This document shows, piece after piece, positions 26,521-36,302 of a DNA stretch of 51,101 nt. Where the stretch lies: positions 1-51,101 of the forward strand of contig NZ_QGDS01000023.1 of the NCBI RefSeq assembly GCF_003149105.1, read 5' to 3'. The translations under genes and the position numbers were made by a program. The first letter of the stretch is position 1, and every line of letters starts with the position of its first letter. The stretch comes from Faecalicatena contorta. GTDB taxonomy: Bacteria; Bacillota; Clostridia; Lachnospirales; Lachnospiraceae. The notes beneath the pieces are model-generated. The model was not told the origin of the DNA and made no database searches. It saw nothing but the letters and a program-made list of their open reading frames with translations.

Positions 26521-26556
26521 CAAATACCGACAGGTATGTTAAAATAAGTGGACCAC

Positions 26557-26591
26557 AGGTGTGAATGACAATCAGCATTTACACCTTTTTT
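26557..26591 (+). terminator. Second terminator before the molybdenum hydroxylase genes
   Basis: AGGTGTGAATG pairs with CATTTACACCT (one G-T) around ACAATCAG, then TTTTTT. TATAAT at 26615-26620 is a likely -10 box of the following operon, with a poor -35. Confidence 0.8.
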
Positions 26592-26646
26592 GGCGCAAGA
26601 TGTAAAACAAAGGTTATAATGTGCTGAAGGAGAAAGGAGAACCACT

Positions 26647-27447
26647 TTGCTGACGATTAACAATTATGTGAAAGCAAAATCCCTGGAGGAGGCTTACAAG
26701 CTGAATCAGGCCAGAAATGCCCGCGTTATGGGCGGTATGATGTGGATGAGGCTGGGGAATGCGAAGGTACAGACGGTGATAGATTTATCAGATCTGGGAT
26801 TAGACCAGATTGAAGAAACGAATCATGTGTTCCGCATCGGAGCTATGTGCACGCTGCGGCAATTAGAACTTCATGAAGGACTTAAGGAGATGTATGGGGA
26901 TGCTATTGCAGAATCTGTCCGTCACATCGTGGGGGTGCAGTTCAGGAACCAGGCAACCGTAGGAGGTAGTGTCTACGGCAGGTTTGGATTCTCTGATGTG
27001 CTGACCTGTCTCTTGGCTCTGGATACATTTGTAGAATTATATAATGGCGGTACAATCCGCCTGTCCGAATTTATAAACAGGAAACGGGACAAGGATATTC
27101 TCATATCGATAGTTATAAGAAAGAGCAGCAGAAAACTCAGATATGACTCCATCCGCCAGACAAAGACGGATTTTCCGGTGCTGGCATGTGCGGTTGTAAC
27201 CGGGCTGGTTCATGGAAAAGAGACATGGTACTTTTCAGTTGGAGCAAGGCCGATGAAGGCGGCGGTTCTGGAAAAGGAATGGCAGATTCCGAGGGATATT
27301 TCCAGTGAACAGTTAGAAGCTTATGCGAAAGAAGCGGCGGCAGATTTTACTTACGGGTCAAATATGCGGGGAAGTGCCGAATACCGAAGGCACTTGGCGG
27401 AAGTTCTGATTCTGCGCGGGATACGCTCAATCTTGACGGAGGAATAA
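26647..27447 (+). CDS. Xanthine dehydrogenase family, FAD-binding subunit
   Basis: A 266-residue FAD-binding subunit of a molybdenum hydroxylase (CoxM/XdhB type). FAD contacts are visible: ARVMGGMMWMRLG (about 25-37, a variant of the usual GGTDL motif), then RNQATVGGSVYGRFGFSD (about 99-116), matching the family's RNxxTxGGN block but with Ser in place of Asn. The C-terminal CO_deh_flav_C domain spans about 160-262. It passes electrons from the iron-sulfur subunit onward. The start is TTG at 26647 after AAGGAGAAAGGAG. The next gene begins 2 nt after the stop codon. The altered FAD motifs are unusual and may reflect a divergent electron acceptor. Confidence 0.88.
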   Translation: MLTINNYVKAKSLEEAYKLNQARNARVMGGMMWMRLGNAKVQTVIDLSDLGLDQIEETNHVFRIGAMCTLRQLELHEGLKEMYGDAIAESVRHIVGVQFRNQATVGGSVYGRFGFSDVLTCLLALDTFVELYNGGTIRLSEFINRKRDKDILISIVIRKSSRKLRYDSIRQTKTDFPVLACAVVTGLVHGKETWYFSVGARPMKAAVLEKEWQIPRDISSEQLEAYAKEAAADFTYGSNMRGSAEYRRHLAEVLILRGIRSILTEE

Positions 27448-27449
27448 TT

Positions 27450-27917
27450 ATGACAGTGGAATTTATATTAAATGGGAAAAAGGCGGCTGCAGAGGCCGCA
27501 GGGGATACGCTGCTTCTCGATGCCTTGAGAGGCTTAGGATGTCATAGTGTGAAATGTGGCTGCGAGACGACCAACTGTGGACTGTGCACTGTCTGGATTA
27601 ATGGAAAATCACGTCTTTCCTGCTCTGTACTGGCATTGAGCGTGGAGGGGCAGGAAATTACGACTCTGGAAGGTGTAAAGGAAGAAGCAGATGAATTTGG
27701 TAAATTTCTGGCAAACGAGGGTGCGGAGCAGTGCGGTTTTTGTTCCCCCGGCTTTATTATGAATGTACTTGCCATGATGCGTGAGCTGGACAACCCAAGT
27801 GTGGAAGAAATCAAAGAATATCTTGCAGGAAACCTATGCAGGTGTACCGGTTATATGGGTCAGCTTCGGGCTATCCAAAAATATCTGGAGCGGAAGAAAG
27901 AGGAGGTGCTTTCATGA
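27450..27917 (+). CDS. Xanthine dehydrogenase family, 2Fe-2S subunit
   Basis: A 155-residue small iron-sulfur subunit (CoxS/XdhC type). The plant-ferredoxin-like N-terminal cluster ligands are Cys38, Cys43, Cys46 and Cys58 (CGCETTNCGLCTV). The second [2Fe-2S] cluster ligands are Cys95, Cys98, Cys130 and Cys132 (QCGFCSPGF and NLCRCTGY). All eight are present, so it can relay electrons from the molybdenum centre to FAD. Its stop codon overlaps the start of the molybdenum subunit (ATGA), so the two are translationally coupled. Confidence 0.95.
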   Translation: MTVEFILNGKKAAAEAAGDTLLLDALRGLGCHSVKCGCETTNCGLCTVWINGKSRLSCSVLALSVEGQEITTLEGVKEEADEFGKFLANEGAEQCGFCSPGFIMNVLAMMRELDNPSVEEIKEYLAGNLCRCTGYMGQLRAIQKYLERKKEEVLS

Positions 27918-30202
27918 GAGTGGTAAACCAGTCTGTGCCGAAGGTGGACAGTCAGGCACTGGTGGCAGGAAAAGCAGTGTATACAGATGATCTGGCGCCG
28001 GCAGACTGCCTGATTGTAAAAGTATTGAGAAGCCCTCATGCCCATGCACTGATTCAGGATATCAATCTGACCAGAGCACTGGCTGTTCCGGGGATTGAGT
28101 GTATTCTGACATATGAGGACTGCCCGGATAAAAGGTTTACAATGGCAGGCCAGTCCTACCCGGAGCCGAGTCCGTATGACAGACTAATTTTAGACCAGCG
28201 TGTCAGGTATGTTGGGGATGCGGTGGCAATTGTGGCGGGAAACAGCAAGGAAGCTGTGGACAAAGCAATGAAGCTGATCAAAGTAAAATATGAAGTACTG
28301 GAACCCTTGCTGGATTTCCGCAGGGCGAAGGACAATGCTATTTTGATCCATCCGGAAGAAAACTGGAAGAGTCTTTGCCCGGTCGGCGCTGATAATAAGA
28401 GAAACCTTTGTGCCCATGATGAAGATGCCTCAGGGGATATCGAGGCAGTGCTGGCATCCTGTGAGTATGTGGTTGACAGGACCTACCATACAAAAGCAAA
28501 CCAGCAGGCTATGATGGAGACTTTTCGTACCTATACTCATTTAGATACCTACGGAAGATTAAATATTGTATCTTCTACCCAGGTACCCTTCCATGTACGC
28601 CGGATTCTGGCAAATGCGCTGGATGTGCCAAAGTCTAAAATCCGCGTTATTAAGCCTAGAATCGGCGGTGGATTCGGGGCGAAACAGACTGTGGTTTCCG
28701 AAGTGTATCCGGCACTGGTCACTTGGAAAACCGGAAAACCAGCAAAAATTATCTATACCCGTGAGGAATCGTTTATTGCCTCTTCTCCCCGTCATGAGAT
28801 GGAGGTCCATGTCCGTGTCGGTGCAGATAAGGATGGGATTATAAAAGGCATTGATGTCTACACTCTGTCCAATACAGGGGCATTTGGAGAGCATGGTCCT
28901 ACTACAGTTGGGTTGTCAGGGCACAAGTCTATCCCTCTGTATGGGAAAGTAGAAGCATTCCGTTTTATTTATGATGTGGTTTACACAAATGTGATGTCGG
29001 CAGGGGCTTACCGTGGTTACGGAGCCACCCAGGGGATTTTTGCGGTGGAATCTGCTGTAAATGAACTGGCAGACCAGCTTGGCATAGATCCGGTTGTCCT
29101 GCGTGAAATCAATATGGTAAAAGAAGGCCAGGCAATGCCTGCTTATTATGGGGAAACAGCAAATAGCTGCGCTCTGGACCGCTGTCTGGAACGTGCAAAG
29201 AAGATGATAGACTGGGACAATAAATATCCCTTCCGTGATATGGGGAACGGAAAAGTCCGCAGTGTGGGTGTAGCTATGGCGATGCAGGGTTCTGGTATTT
29301 CTGCTCTTGATACTGCTGCCGTGGGCATAAAAATTAATGATGATGGTTTTTACAGTCTGATGGTGGGTGCTACCGACATGGGAACCGGAAGTGATACAAT
29401 ACTGGCGCAGATGGCCGCAGAGTGTCTGGACTGTGAAATGGAGGACATCATCGTACATGGTGTGGATACAGACTCCTCCCCTTACGATTGTGGTTCCTAT
29501 GCATCCAGCACCACTTATGTAACCGGAACAGCAGTGGTGAAAACCTGTGAGACCCTGCGGGAAAAGATTTGTGCGAAAGGCGCTGTATACTTAGGCTGTT
29601 CACCTGAGGATGTGGAGTTTGACGGAGAAAGGGTTTTAAACCTGAAAACAGGTGAAAGCATATCCAGACAAGAAATTGGCAACCGGGTTATGTGTAATAA
29701 TGAAGAAGCCTTGTACGCCAGTGAAGCCTTTACATCTCCAGTATCTCCGCCGCCGTTTATGGTTGGAATGGCAGAGGTGGAGATAGATAAAGAAACAGGC
29801 CAGCTCGAACTGATTGATTATGCCGCAGTTGTGGACTGCGGAACTGTAGTAAACCCGAATCTGGCAAGAGTTCAGGCTGAAGGGGGGGTTGCCCAGGGAA
29901 TCGGCATGGCACTCTACGAAGATGTTGTATATAGCGAAAAAGGAAAGAATTACAGTAACTCCTTTATGCAGTATAAGATACCAAGCCGCCTGGATGTAGG
30001 TGAAATCCGCGTTGAATTTGAAAGCAGTTATGAGCCAACCGGGCCGTTTGGAGCAAAATCCATTGGAGAGATTGTAATTAACACCCCGCCTCCGGCCATT
30101 GCGAATGCGGTACAAAATGCAACCGGAGTGCTGATAAGAGAACTGCCTGTTACAGCTGAAAAAATCTATTGGGGGATACAGGAAAAGAAACAGGGCTTAT
30201 AA
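27914..30202 (+). CDS. Xanthine dehydrogenase family, molybdenum-binding subunit
   Basis: A 762-residue catalytic subunit binding the molybdenum-pterin cofactor (CoxL/XdhA type). Seen blocks are GRIGGGFGAK-like PRIGGGFGAKQTV (about 250-262), AYRGYGATQG (about 363-372), GATDMGTGSDT, and the catalytic Glu719 in PFGAKSIGEI. Such enzymes hydroxylate purines, nicotinate, aldehydes or similar; purine is a guess supported only by pucG and PucR elsewhere in the window. The ATG at 27914 follows AGGAGG by 7 nt and overlaps the previous stop codon; an in-frame ATG at 27836 lies deep inside the preceding gene. No maturation genes or membrane permease accompany the three subunits. Confidence 0.93.
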   Translation: MRVVNQSVPKVDSQALVAGKAVYTDDLAPADCLIVKVLRSPHAHALIQDINLTRALAVPGIECILTYEDCPDKRFTMAGQSYPEPSPYDRLILDQRVRYVGDAVAIVAGNSKEAVDKAMKLIKVKYEVLEPLLDFRRAKDNAILIHPEENWKSLCPVGADNKRNLCAHDEDASGDIEAVLASCEYVVDRTYHTKANQQAMMETFRTYTHLDTYGRLNIVSSTQVPFHVRRILANALDVPKSKIRVIKPRIGGGFGAKQTVVSEVYPALVTWKTGKPAKIIYTREESFIASSPRHEMEVHVRVGADKDGIIKGIDVYTLSNTGAFGEHGPTTVGLSGHKSIPLYGKVEAFRFIYDVVYTNVMSAGAYRGYGATQGIFAVESAVNELADQLGIDPVVLREINMVKEGQAMPAYYGETANSCALDRCLERAKKMIDWDNKYPFRDMGNGKVRSVGVAMAMQGSGISALDTAAVGIKINDDGFYSLMVGATDMGTGSDTILAQMAAECLDCEMEDIIVHGVDTDSSPYDCGSYASSTTYVTGTAVVKTCETLREKICAKGAVYLGCSPEDVEFDGERVLNLKTGESISRQEIGNRVMCNNEEALYASEAFTSPVSPPPFMVGMAEVEIDKETGQLELIDYAAVVDCGTVVNPNLARVQAEGGVAQGIGMALYEDVVYSEKGKNYSNSFMQYKIPSRLDVGEIRVEFESSYEPTGPFGAKSIGEIVINTPPPAIANAVQNATGVLIRELPVTAEKIYWGIQEKKQGL

Positions 30203-30682
30203 TACCTTTTGGTATGCCAGCCTTTCACTTCCGTCTTCCATATAGATGATTCCACAGTATTTAAACCCGTTTTTATCCATTATGTGCTGCATGACGATAT
30301 TGTCCCGGTGAGTATCTATCCGCAGGTTCCCGCACTGCTCAAATGCCCAGTTCAGGCAGAAAGAGGCGGCCCCGCGGATAGTTCCGTCGGAGATGATTCT
30401 ATGCACAACACCGTAAGGCAGCTCCGACAGCCACTGTCCATTGTATATTTTGGCGTAAGTATCATCTTTGCCCTCTTTGTAATAAAATGCGGCAATAATT
30501 TTACCGTGTTCCTCGCAGGCATAGCTGTTTCCTTCTTCAATATCCTGTGCCACCAATGTTTTAGAGGGATAGGAATTTCCCCATTGTGTGGGATTTCCAT
30601 GACTTGTCATAAACTTTCTTGCGTTTTCATACATTTTCAGCAGAATATCTAGGTCTGCTATGTTTGCTTTTCTAATTTTCAT
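30197..30682 (-). CDS. GNAT family N-acetyltransferase
   Basis: A 161-residue GNAT-fold protein on the minus strand: MKIRKANIADLDILLKMYEN at the start, a mid-strand KIIAAFYYKEG, and the C-terminal block RIDTHRDNIVMQHIMDKNGF, which is the motif B region of small acetyltransferases. The usual motif A (RGxGxG) is replaced by DGTIRGAASFCLNWAFEQ, a form seen in the group where acetyl-CoA binding is less obvious. Substrate unknown. Its stop codon overlaps by 6 bases the end of the convergent molybdenum subunit gene. Start ATG at 30682 has AAAGG 12 nt upstream; a TTG two codons earlier is possible. Confidence 0.85.
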   Translation of the reverse strand: MKIRKANIADLDILLKMYENARKFMTSHGNPTQWGNSYPSKTLVAQDIEEGNSYACEEHGKIIAAFYYKEGKDDTYAKIYNGQWLSELPYGVVHRIISDGTIRGAASFCLNWAFEQCGNLRIDTHRDNIVMQHIMDKNGFKYCGIIYMEDGSERLAYQKVL

Positions 30683-30937
30683 AATCAAAACAACCTTTCA
30701 ATATTATTAAATTGGGGAAAAATATATTGCATACTATGTGAGTTATGTAAAATGTCTTATAAATATTTTACTATAAATTCATTCTAAAGCGAACCCCTAA
30801 ATTAGGCAATGACAAAAATACTGAAAAAGTGTATTTTTTTACCTTGAAAATCCGTCTGTTTAATGTAATGATAATAGGACAGACCTATTGAATTTCTACG
30901 GTTCAATGGGAAATACTTACGAGGAAGGGGACATACA

Positions 30938-32335
30938 ATGAACGGCAGAAAGAAGTTGCTGCTTGCTTTGGGAATCACAGCCGGAATTCTGGTCTGTATT
31001 TACTGCGGAGTTTCTATTTATTTCATAAATCATTTCTATCACGGCACTAAAATCGTTGATGTTGATTTTTCCATGAAAACGGCGGATGAAGCCGATGCAT
31101 ATTTTGCAAAACAAATAGATACATATTCCTTGGCTGTGAGTCCAAAAGAAGGAGCTAAGGAAAAAATAACCGGCTCAGAAATATCCATGAAGTATAAGAA
31201 GACCGGAGGACTGAAGAAAGCACTGAAGGATCAGAGTGCTTTTCTTTGGCCTTCCATGTTCTGGAAGAAACAGGATATTCAGATGAAGATGGAGTTTGAT
31301 TATGATCAAAAACAGCTTGTGGACAGGATACAGAGTCTCAAGAGTTTCCAGAATGAAGACAAGTCTGATCCGGTAGGCGCAAAACCGGAGTTTGACGGTA
31401 ACAAATTTGTGATAAAACCAGAGGTGCTTGGGACAAAGGTAGATCAGGAAGTGATGCAGGAGAAGATAATCGGCGCCATTGATGGGCTGAAGGATACACT
31501 GGACATGGATAAGGAAGAATGTTATCTAAAACCTAAATATACTTCTGAATCTAAGGAGGTGGCTGCCGCACGTGATGCGCTGAATGATTATTGCAGGGCA
31601 AGTATTATTTATGATATGCCTCCCCAGCAGGAAGTTGTGGATAAGCAGTTGATTTCAACATGGCTGTCCTGGGACGAAAATATGAATGTCACATTCCATG
31701 AAGATCAGGTTAGAGAATATATGAATCAGTTTGCAGCGAAATATGAAACTCTTTATGGAACAAGGCCTTTGACAACGCCCTGGGGAAAAGCAACTGAAGT
31801 GAGCGGAGGAACCTATGGCTGGGCAATCGATGAGGCTGCCGAAGCTGAAGTCCTAATAGCCAGTATTAAAAATGGAGATATAGTTACAAAGGAACCTCCG
31901 TATATACAAAGGGCTGCTGTTCATGAGGCACAGGACTGGGGGAAGACATTTATTGAGGTAGATTTGAGTGAACAGTATATGTGGTATATCGTAGACGGAA
32001 ATGTGGTATTCGAAACAGCCGTTGTAACGGGAAAACCTTATGAGCACTCTACTCCTCCGGGGGTATATGACCTCTTATGGAAGACAACAAATACAGTTTT
32101 GGTAGGTAATATCGTGCCAGAGACGGGTGAGCCTGAGTACCGGACCCCGGTAAACTATTGGATGCCGATAACTTACAGCGGCATTGGATTTCACGATGCT
32201 ACGTGGCAGCCGGCTTTTGGCGGTGGATTGTACTGGAGTAATGGCTCTCATGGGTGTATCAATATGCCGCTGGACGGTGCTGGAACACTGTATAGTATGA
32301 TTTCACCGGGAACTCCGGCAGTGATGCATTATTAG
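30938..32335 (+). CDS. L,D-transpeptidase (YkuD) with N-terminal membrane anchor
   Basis: A 465-residue extracytoplasmic enzyme. One membrane segment (about 7-31, LLLALGITAGILVCIYCGVS) anchors it. A large N-terminal region (about 40-320) resembles the PG-binding domain found in clostridial L,D-transpeptidases. The YkuD catalytic domain ends with GIGFHDATWQPAFGG and SNGSHGCINMP, with catalytic Cys440 and the upstream His about 416. It should form 3-3 cross-links in peptidoglycan. The start follows GAGGAAGG. The 249 nt upstream, divergent from the GNAT gene, are AT-rich with no feature I can support beyond a possible -35 TTGAAA near 30844. Confidence 0.92.
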   Translation: MNGRKKLLLALGITAGILVCIYCGVSIYFINHFYHGTKIVDVDFSMKTADEADAYFAKQIDTYSLAVSPKEGAKEKITGSEISMKYKKTGGLKKALKDQSAFLWPSMFWKKQDIQMKMEFDYDQKQLVDRIQSLKSFQNEDKSDPVGAKPEFDGNKFVIKPEVLGTKVDQEVMQEKIIGAIDGLKDTLDMDKEECYLKPKYTSESKEVAAARDALNDYCRASIIYDMPPQQEVVDKQLISTWLSWDENMNVTFHEDQVREYMNQFAAKYETLYGTRPLTTPWGKATEVSGGTYGWAIDEAAEAEVLIASIKNGDIVTKEPPYIQRAAVHEAQDWGKTFIEVDLSEQYMWYIVDGNVVFETAVVTGKPYEHSTPPGVYDLLWKTTNTVLVGNIVPETGEPEYRTPVNYWMPITYSGIGFHDATWQPAFGGGLYWSNGSHGCINMPLDGAGTLYSMISPGTPAVMHY

Positions 32336-32515
32336 ATGTTTCTACTGTTACGGAAGTCTTGTCTATAGGATAAAGATACTTATAAAGAATTACTTATTTA
32401 TAAGGAAGCATTATTAATAATGATTAAAAATAGTGTATAAATTGGAAGAGAAGTACTATATATTGTATAAAATTAGATACAAGGGCCGTAAATGAAAATA
32501 GTTATCATTTAGCTA

Positions 32516-32544
32516 TTGCCATTTATTTAATGTGATGCTATACT
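32516..32544 (+). promoter_or_regulatory. Promoter of pflB
   Basis: TTGCCA, 17-nt spacer, TATACT, about 80 nt before the pflB ribosome-binding site. The rest of the 296-nt gap (32336-32515) is AT-rich and I see nothing else in it. Confidence 0.78.
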
Positions 32545-32631
32545 GTGCGTGAAAAGTAAAAGATAACCTGTTTGCATCTTGAAAGGAGTCATCTCCTTCC
32601 AAGGCGTCTTGAGTAAAGGAGGATTTTATAA

Positions 32632-34884
32632 ATGACACAGTATGAGCAATGGAACGGATTTAATGGAAGGCTTTGGAAGGACGATATTAACGTTCGCGAT
32701 TTTATCCAGAATAACTACACACCATATGACGGAGATGAGGGTTTCCTGGCAGGGCCCACAGAGGCAACAAATAAATTGTGGGGAAAACTTCAGGAACTGC
32801 AGAAGGAAGAACGTGCCAGAGGCGGCGTTCTGGATATGGAGACAGAGGTGGTTTCCGGACTGACTGCTTATGGCCCTGGTTATATTGATGAAGAGATGAG
32901 GGATTTGGAGCAGGTAGTCGGGCTGCAGACAGATAAACCCCTGAAAAGGGCATTTATGCCTTACGGCGGCATCAAATTGGCAGAGCAGGCATGTACAACT
33001 TATGGATATAAGCCAAGTGAAAAACTGCATGAGATTTTTACAAAATATCACAAGACACATAATCAAGGTGTATTTGACATTTATACTCCGGAAATGCTAA
33101 AGGCACGTCACAATAAGATAATTACCGGACTTCCTGACACATATGGAAGAGGACGTATTGTAGGAGATTACCGTCGGGTTGCCCTTTATGGAATCGACTA
33201 TCTGATTGAGAAAAAGATGGAAGACTTTAATGAGACCGAGAGACACGGCATGAAAGGGACGGATTTCCGTATTCGGGAAGAGGTTGCAGACCAGTTGAAG
33301 GCGCTGAAAGAAATGAAGGAAATGGCAGCAGTTTACGGCTATGACATTTCCCAACCGGCGAAAGATGCAAAAGAGGCGGTGCAGTGGCTGTATTTCGGAT
33401 ATCTGGCGGCAATTAAGACCCAGAATGGGGCAGCCATGAGTGTGGGCCGCATCTCTACATTTTTAGATATTTATATTCAAAGAGACATGGAGAAGGGCAT
33501 TCTGACAGAGGCTCAGGCACAAGAACTGATTGACCACATAGTTATGAAATGCAGAATGGTGAAGTTTGCAAGAGTTCCTTCTTATAATGAGCTGTTCTCC
33601 GGTGACCCGGTATGGGCAACGCTGGAAGTGGCAGGAATCGGGCAGGATGGACGCTCTATGGTTACCAAGAATGACTACCGTTTTCTGCACACACTGGAAA
33701 ATATGGGACCGTCACCGGAGCCGAACCTGACAGTCTTATATTCCTCACGGCTGCAAGAGAACTTTAAGAAATATGCTTCTCATATTTCTATTACTACAAG
33801 TTCCGTTCAATATGAAAATGATGATGTTATGCGTCCGGTATGGGGAGATGACTATGCAATCTGCTGCTGTGTATCTGCAACTCAGACGGGGAAAGAAATC
33901 CAGTTCTTTGGTGCACGTGCCAATCTGGCTAAATGTCTGCTCTATGCAATCAACGGCGGAGTAGATACGAAGTCAAGGGAACAAGTGGCACCTGCATATA
34001 AACCAGTTACTTCAGAATATCTAGACTATGATGATGTAATGGATAAATATGACAAGATGCTGGATTGGTTATCCAAACTTTATGTGGATACTTTAAACAT
34101 GATTCACTATATGCATGATAAATATTACTATGAAGCAGCAGAGATGGCTTTGATTGATACAGATGTGAGAAGGACATTTGCTACAGGAATTGCAGGTTTC
34201 TCTCATGTGGTTGACTCTCTGAGTGCTATCAAATATGCAAAGGTCAAGGTCATCCGGGATGAAACAGGGCTTGCGGTAGACTATGAGACAGAAGGCAGTT
34301 TTCCGAAGTATGGAAATGATGATGACCGTGCAGATGATATTGCAGTATGGCTGCTGAAAACGTTCATGGGCAAATTGAGAAAATGCCACACTTACAGAAA
34401 TTCAGAGCCTACAACTTCTATTTTAACGATTACATCTAACGTGGTATACGGTAAAGCAACAGGCGCCCTTCCAGACGGAAGAAAAGCCGGCGAACCTCTT
34501 GCACCGGGAGCGAATCCTTCTTATGGTGCGGAGCAGAATGGACTTTTGGCATCCTTGAATTCTGTTGCAAAGCTTCCATATGAAGAGGCGCTGGATGGTA
34601 TTTCTAATACTCAGACAATCAATCCGGGTGCATTGGGACACGACGCACAGGAGCGGGTTGAAAACCTGACTCATGTGCTGGACGGATATTTTAACCAGGG
34701 TGCACATCACCTGAACGTGAATGTATTTGGAAGAGAGAAGCTGATTGACGCCATGGAACATCCGGAGAAAGAAGAATATGCGAACTTTACAATCCGGGTA
34801 TCCGGATATGCGGTGAAGTTCATTGATTTGACCAGAGAGCAGCAGATGGATGTTATTTCCAGAACCTGCCATGAAGATATGTAA
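32632..34884 (+). CDS. pflB: Formate C-acetyltransferase (pyruvate formate-lyase)
   Basis: A 750-residue glycyl-radical enzyme converting pyruvate and CoA to acetyl-CoA and formate in anaerobic fermentation. The radical-bearing Gly725 lies in RVSGYAVKF, and the catalytic Cys pair is Cys412-Cys413 in [10 protein letters not shown]. An extra Cys (411) precedes the pair. The ending matches true PFL ([17 protein letters not shown]) rather than the glycerol dehydratase or choline lyase branches. AAAGGAGG lies 9 nt before the ATG. The activating enzyme gene follows 72 nt downstream with a strong hairpin between them. Exposure to oxygen would cleave the protein at the radical. Confidence 0.98.
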   Translation: MTQYEQWNGFNGRLWKDDINVRDFIQNNYTPYDGDEGFLAGPTEATNKLWGKLQELQKEERARGGVLDMETEVVSGLTAYGPGYIDEEMRDLEQVVGLQTDKPLKRAFMPYGGIKLAEQACTTYGYKPSEKLHEIFTKYHKTHNQGVFDIYTPEMLKARHNKIITGLPDTYGRGRIVGDYRRVALYGIDYLIEKKMEDFNETERHGMKGTDFRIREEVADQLKALKEMKEMAAVYGYDISQPAKDAKEAVQWLYFGYLAAIKTQNGAAMSVGRISTFLDIYIQRDMEKGILTEAQAQELIDHIVMKCRMVKFARVPSYNELFSGDPVWATLEVAGIGQDGRSMVTKNDYRFLHTLENMGPSPEPNLTVLYSSRLQENFKKYASHISITTSSVQYENDDVMRPVWGDDYAICCCVSATQTGKEIQFFGARANLAKCLLYAINGGVDTKSREQVAPAYKPVTSEYLDYDDVMDKYDKMLDWLSKLYVDTLNMIHYMHDKYYYEAAEMALIDTDVRRTFATGIAGFSHVVDSLSAIKYAKVKVIRDETGLAVDYETEGSFPKYGNDDDRADDIAVWLLKTFMGKLRKCHTYRNSEPTTSILTITSNVVYGKATGALPDGRKAGEPLAPGANPSYGAEQNGLLASLNSVAKLPYEEALDGISNTQTINPGALGHDAQERVENLTHVLDGYFNQGAHHLNVNVFGREKLIDAMEHPEKEEYANFTIRVSGYAVKFIDLTREQQMDVISRTCHEDM

Positions 34885-34889
34885 CCTTA

Positions 34890-34917
34890 ATATCCCCCGC
34901 CTTAAGGCGGGGGATAT
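34890..34917 (+). terminator. Strong hairpin between pflB and pflA
   Basis: A perfect 12-bp stem (ATATCCCCCGCC with GGCGGGGGATAT) around TTAA. The following CTTCCCTT is a poor U tract, so it probably gives partial termination or protects the pflB message, lowering pflA expression relative to pflB. Confidence 0.75.
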
Positions 34918-34956
34918 CTTCCCTTAGCAGGAACAACAGAACGGAAGGTGATAGTT

Positions 34957-35721
34957 ATGAAAGAACAAAGAGAACTGACAGGATATATTCATTCGTTGGA
35001 GAGTTTCGGTTCCGTAGACGGACCGGGAGTCCGGTATGTGATTTTTATGAGCGGCTGTGCAATGCGCTGTCAGTTCTGCCATAACCCGGACACCTGGAAT
35101 ATGCATTCCGGTACACAGTACACCGCGGACCAGCTTCTTAACAAAGCAAGAAAGTACCGCTCCTACTGGGGAAGTGAAGGCGGCATTACTGTAAGCGGAG
35201 GGGAGCCCCTTCTGCAGCTTGACTTTTTAACGGAACTTTTCAAAAAAGCAAAGGCAGAGGGAATTCATACTACTTTGGATACAAGCGGAAATCCTTTTAC
35301 AAGAAAAGAACCGTTTTTTGGAAAATTCCAGGAGCTTTTGAAATATACAGATTTAATATTACTGGATATTAAGCATATAGATGAAGAGAAGCATCAGGAG
35401 TTAACGGGGTGCACAAATGGCAATATTCTGGATCTGGCAGAATATCTTTCGGAGGTCAGCCAGCCTGTCTGGATTCGGCATGTCCTGATACCCGGACGAA
35501 GCGATGAAGATACGTATTTAAAAAAGCTGGACAACTTCCTTCAAAAGCTGCATAATGTAGAGAAAGTGGAAGTGCTGCCTTATCATACACTGGGAACGTA
35601 TAAGTGGAAGGAGCTGGGGCTTGACTATCCGCTGGAAGGTGTAGAGTCTCCGTCCAAAGAGCGTGTGGAAAATGCAAGACGCCTGCTTCATGCAGCTGAC
35701 GGAGGAGAAAAGACAGAATAA
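34957..35721 (+). CDS. pflA: Pyruvate formate-lyase activating enzyme
   Basis: A 254-residue radical SAM enzyme that places the glycyl radical on PflB. The [4Fe-4S] ligands Cys34, Cys38 and Cys41 are in MSGCAMRCQFCHNPDTW (CxxxCxxC), followed by GGITVSGGEPLLQ, the SAM-binding GGE motif. No extra ferredoxin insert is present, which separates it from glycerol dehydratase activases. GGAAGG lies 8 nt before the ATG; a GTG nine bases upstream touches that site and is unlikely. It directly follows pflB. Confidence 0.97.
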   Translation: MKEQRELTGYIHSLESFGSVDGPGVRYVIFMSGCAMRCQFCHNPDTWNMHSGTQYTADQLLNKARKYRSYWGSEGGITVSGGEPLLQLDFLTELFKKAKAEGIHTTLDTSGNPFTRKEPFFGKFQELLKYTDLILLDIKHIDEEKHQELTGCTNGNILDLAEYLSEVSQPVWIRHVLIPGRSDEDTYLKKLDNFLQKLHNVEKVEVLPYHTLGTYKWKELGLDYPLEGVESPSKERVENARRLLHAADGGEKTE

Positions 35722-35744
35722 AAATGTGAAGGAGGCTGCATAGC

Positions 35745-36125
35745 ATGAAGGAACTGGCAACGGGTATTCAGCATATTGGGATACCCACAAATGACATGAA
35801 GAAAACGGTGGAGTTTTATCAGAGTCTTGGGTTTGAGACTGCATATGAGACAGTGAATGACGGAGTGAAAGTTGTCTTTCTTAAACTGCACAACCTGGTA
35901 ATGGAGGCTTATGAGAACGGGTGTGCAAGAATGGAATACGGAGCGATTGATCATGTGGCGATTGATGTAACGGATGTTGAGAAGGCGTATGCAGAGGTCT
36001 GTTCCCAGGGACTGAATACTCTGAACGATGAAATACACTTTTTGCCATTCTGGGAAAATGGAGTGAAATTCTTTACCATTGAAGGGCCAAATAAAGAGAG
36101 AGTTGAGTTCAGTCAATTTCTATAA
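35745..36125 (+). CDS. VOC family protein (glyoxalase-like)
   Basis: A 126-residue glyoxalase/bleomycin-resistance/dioxygenase fold protein. It has the paired beta-alpha-beta-beta-beta units beginning IQHIGIPTNDMKKTVEFYQS and DHVAIDVTDVEKAYAEV, with candidate metal ligands His11, Glu about 55, His71 and Glu about 121. It could be a lactoylglutathione lyase-like enzyme, but clostridia often lack glutathione, so the substrate is open. GGAGG precedes the ATG, 23 nt after pflA, so it probably belongs to the same transcript. Confidence 0.88.
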   Translation: MKELATGIQHIGIPTNDMKKTVEFYQSLGFETAYETVNDGVKVVFLKLHNLVMEAYENGCARMEYGAIDHVAIDVTDVEKAYAEVCSQGLNTLNDEIHFLPFWENGVKFFTIEGPNKERVEFSQFL

Positions 36126-36170
36126 GCTCCTTAAGAAAAATAAAAAACGAAGTAATGATATGGCGCAGAG

Positions 36171-36220
36171 ATGGGGATATCGTAAAATCACTAAAGTGAT
36201 GGAGCGATATCCCCATTTTA
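36171..36220 (+). terminator. Terminator after the pfl-VOC unit
   Basis: A 12-bp stem (ATGGGGATATCG with CGATATCCCCAT) with an inner ATCACT/AGTGAT stem, followed by TTTTATT. Confidence 0.9.
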
Positions 36221-36250
36221 TTGTAGGGCAGAAGAGCTAATATCTCAAAA

Positions 36251-36282
36251 TAGTTGCAAAGCCAACTAATTTGCACTATAAT
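36251..36282 (+). promoter_or_regulatory. Promoter with overlapping MarR-type operator
   Basis: TTGCAA (36254-36259), 17-nt spacer, TATAAT (36277-36282). The palindrome TAGTTG-CAAAGC-CAACTA (36251-36268) covers the -35 box, and a second pair TGCAAA/TTTGCA spans 36255-36275. MarR proteins bind such palindromes over their own promoters, so the regulator at 36460 probably represses itself and the downstream genes here. Confidence 0.78.
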
Positions 36283-36302
36283 ATATTTGCATGCTAAAAA
36301 TG

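Noticed and set aside
27836..27913. Upstream extension of the molybdenum-subunit gene
   Set aside because: It overlaps the 2Fe-2S gene by 82 bases, while ATG 27914 has a strong ribosome-binding site and gives the normal family N-terminus.
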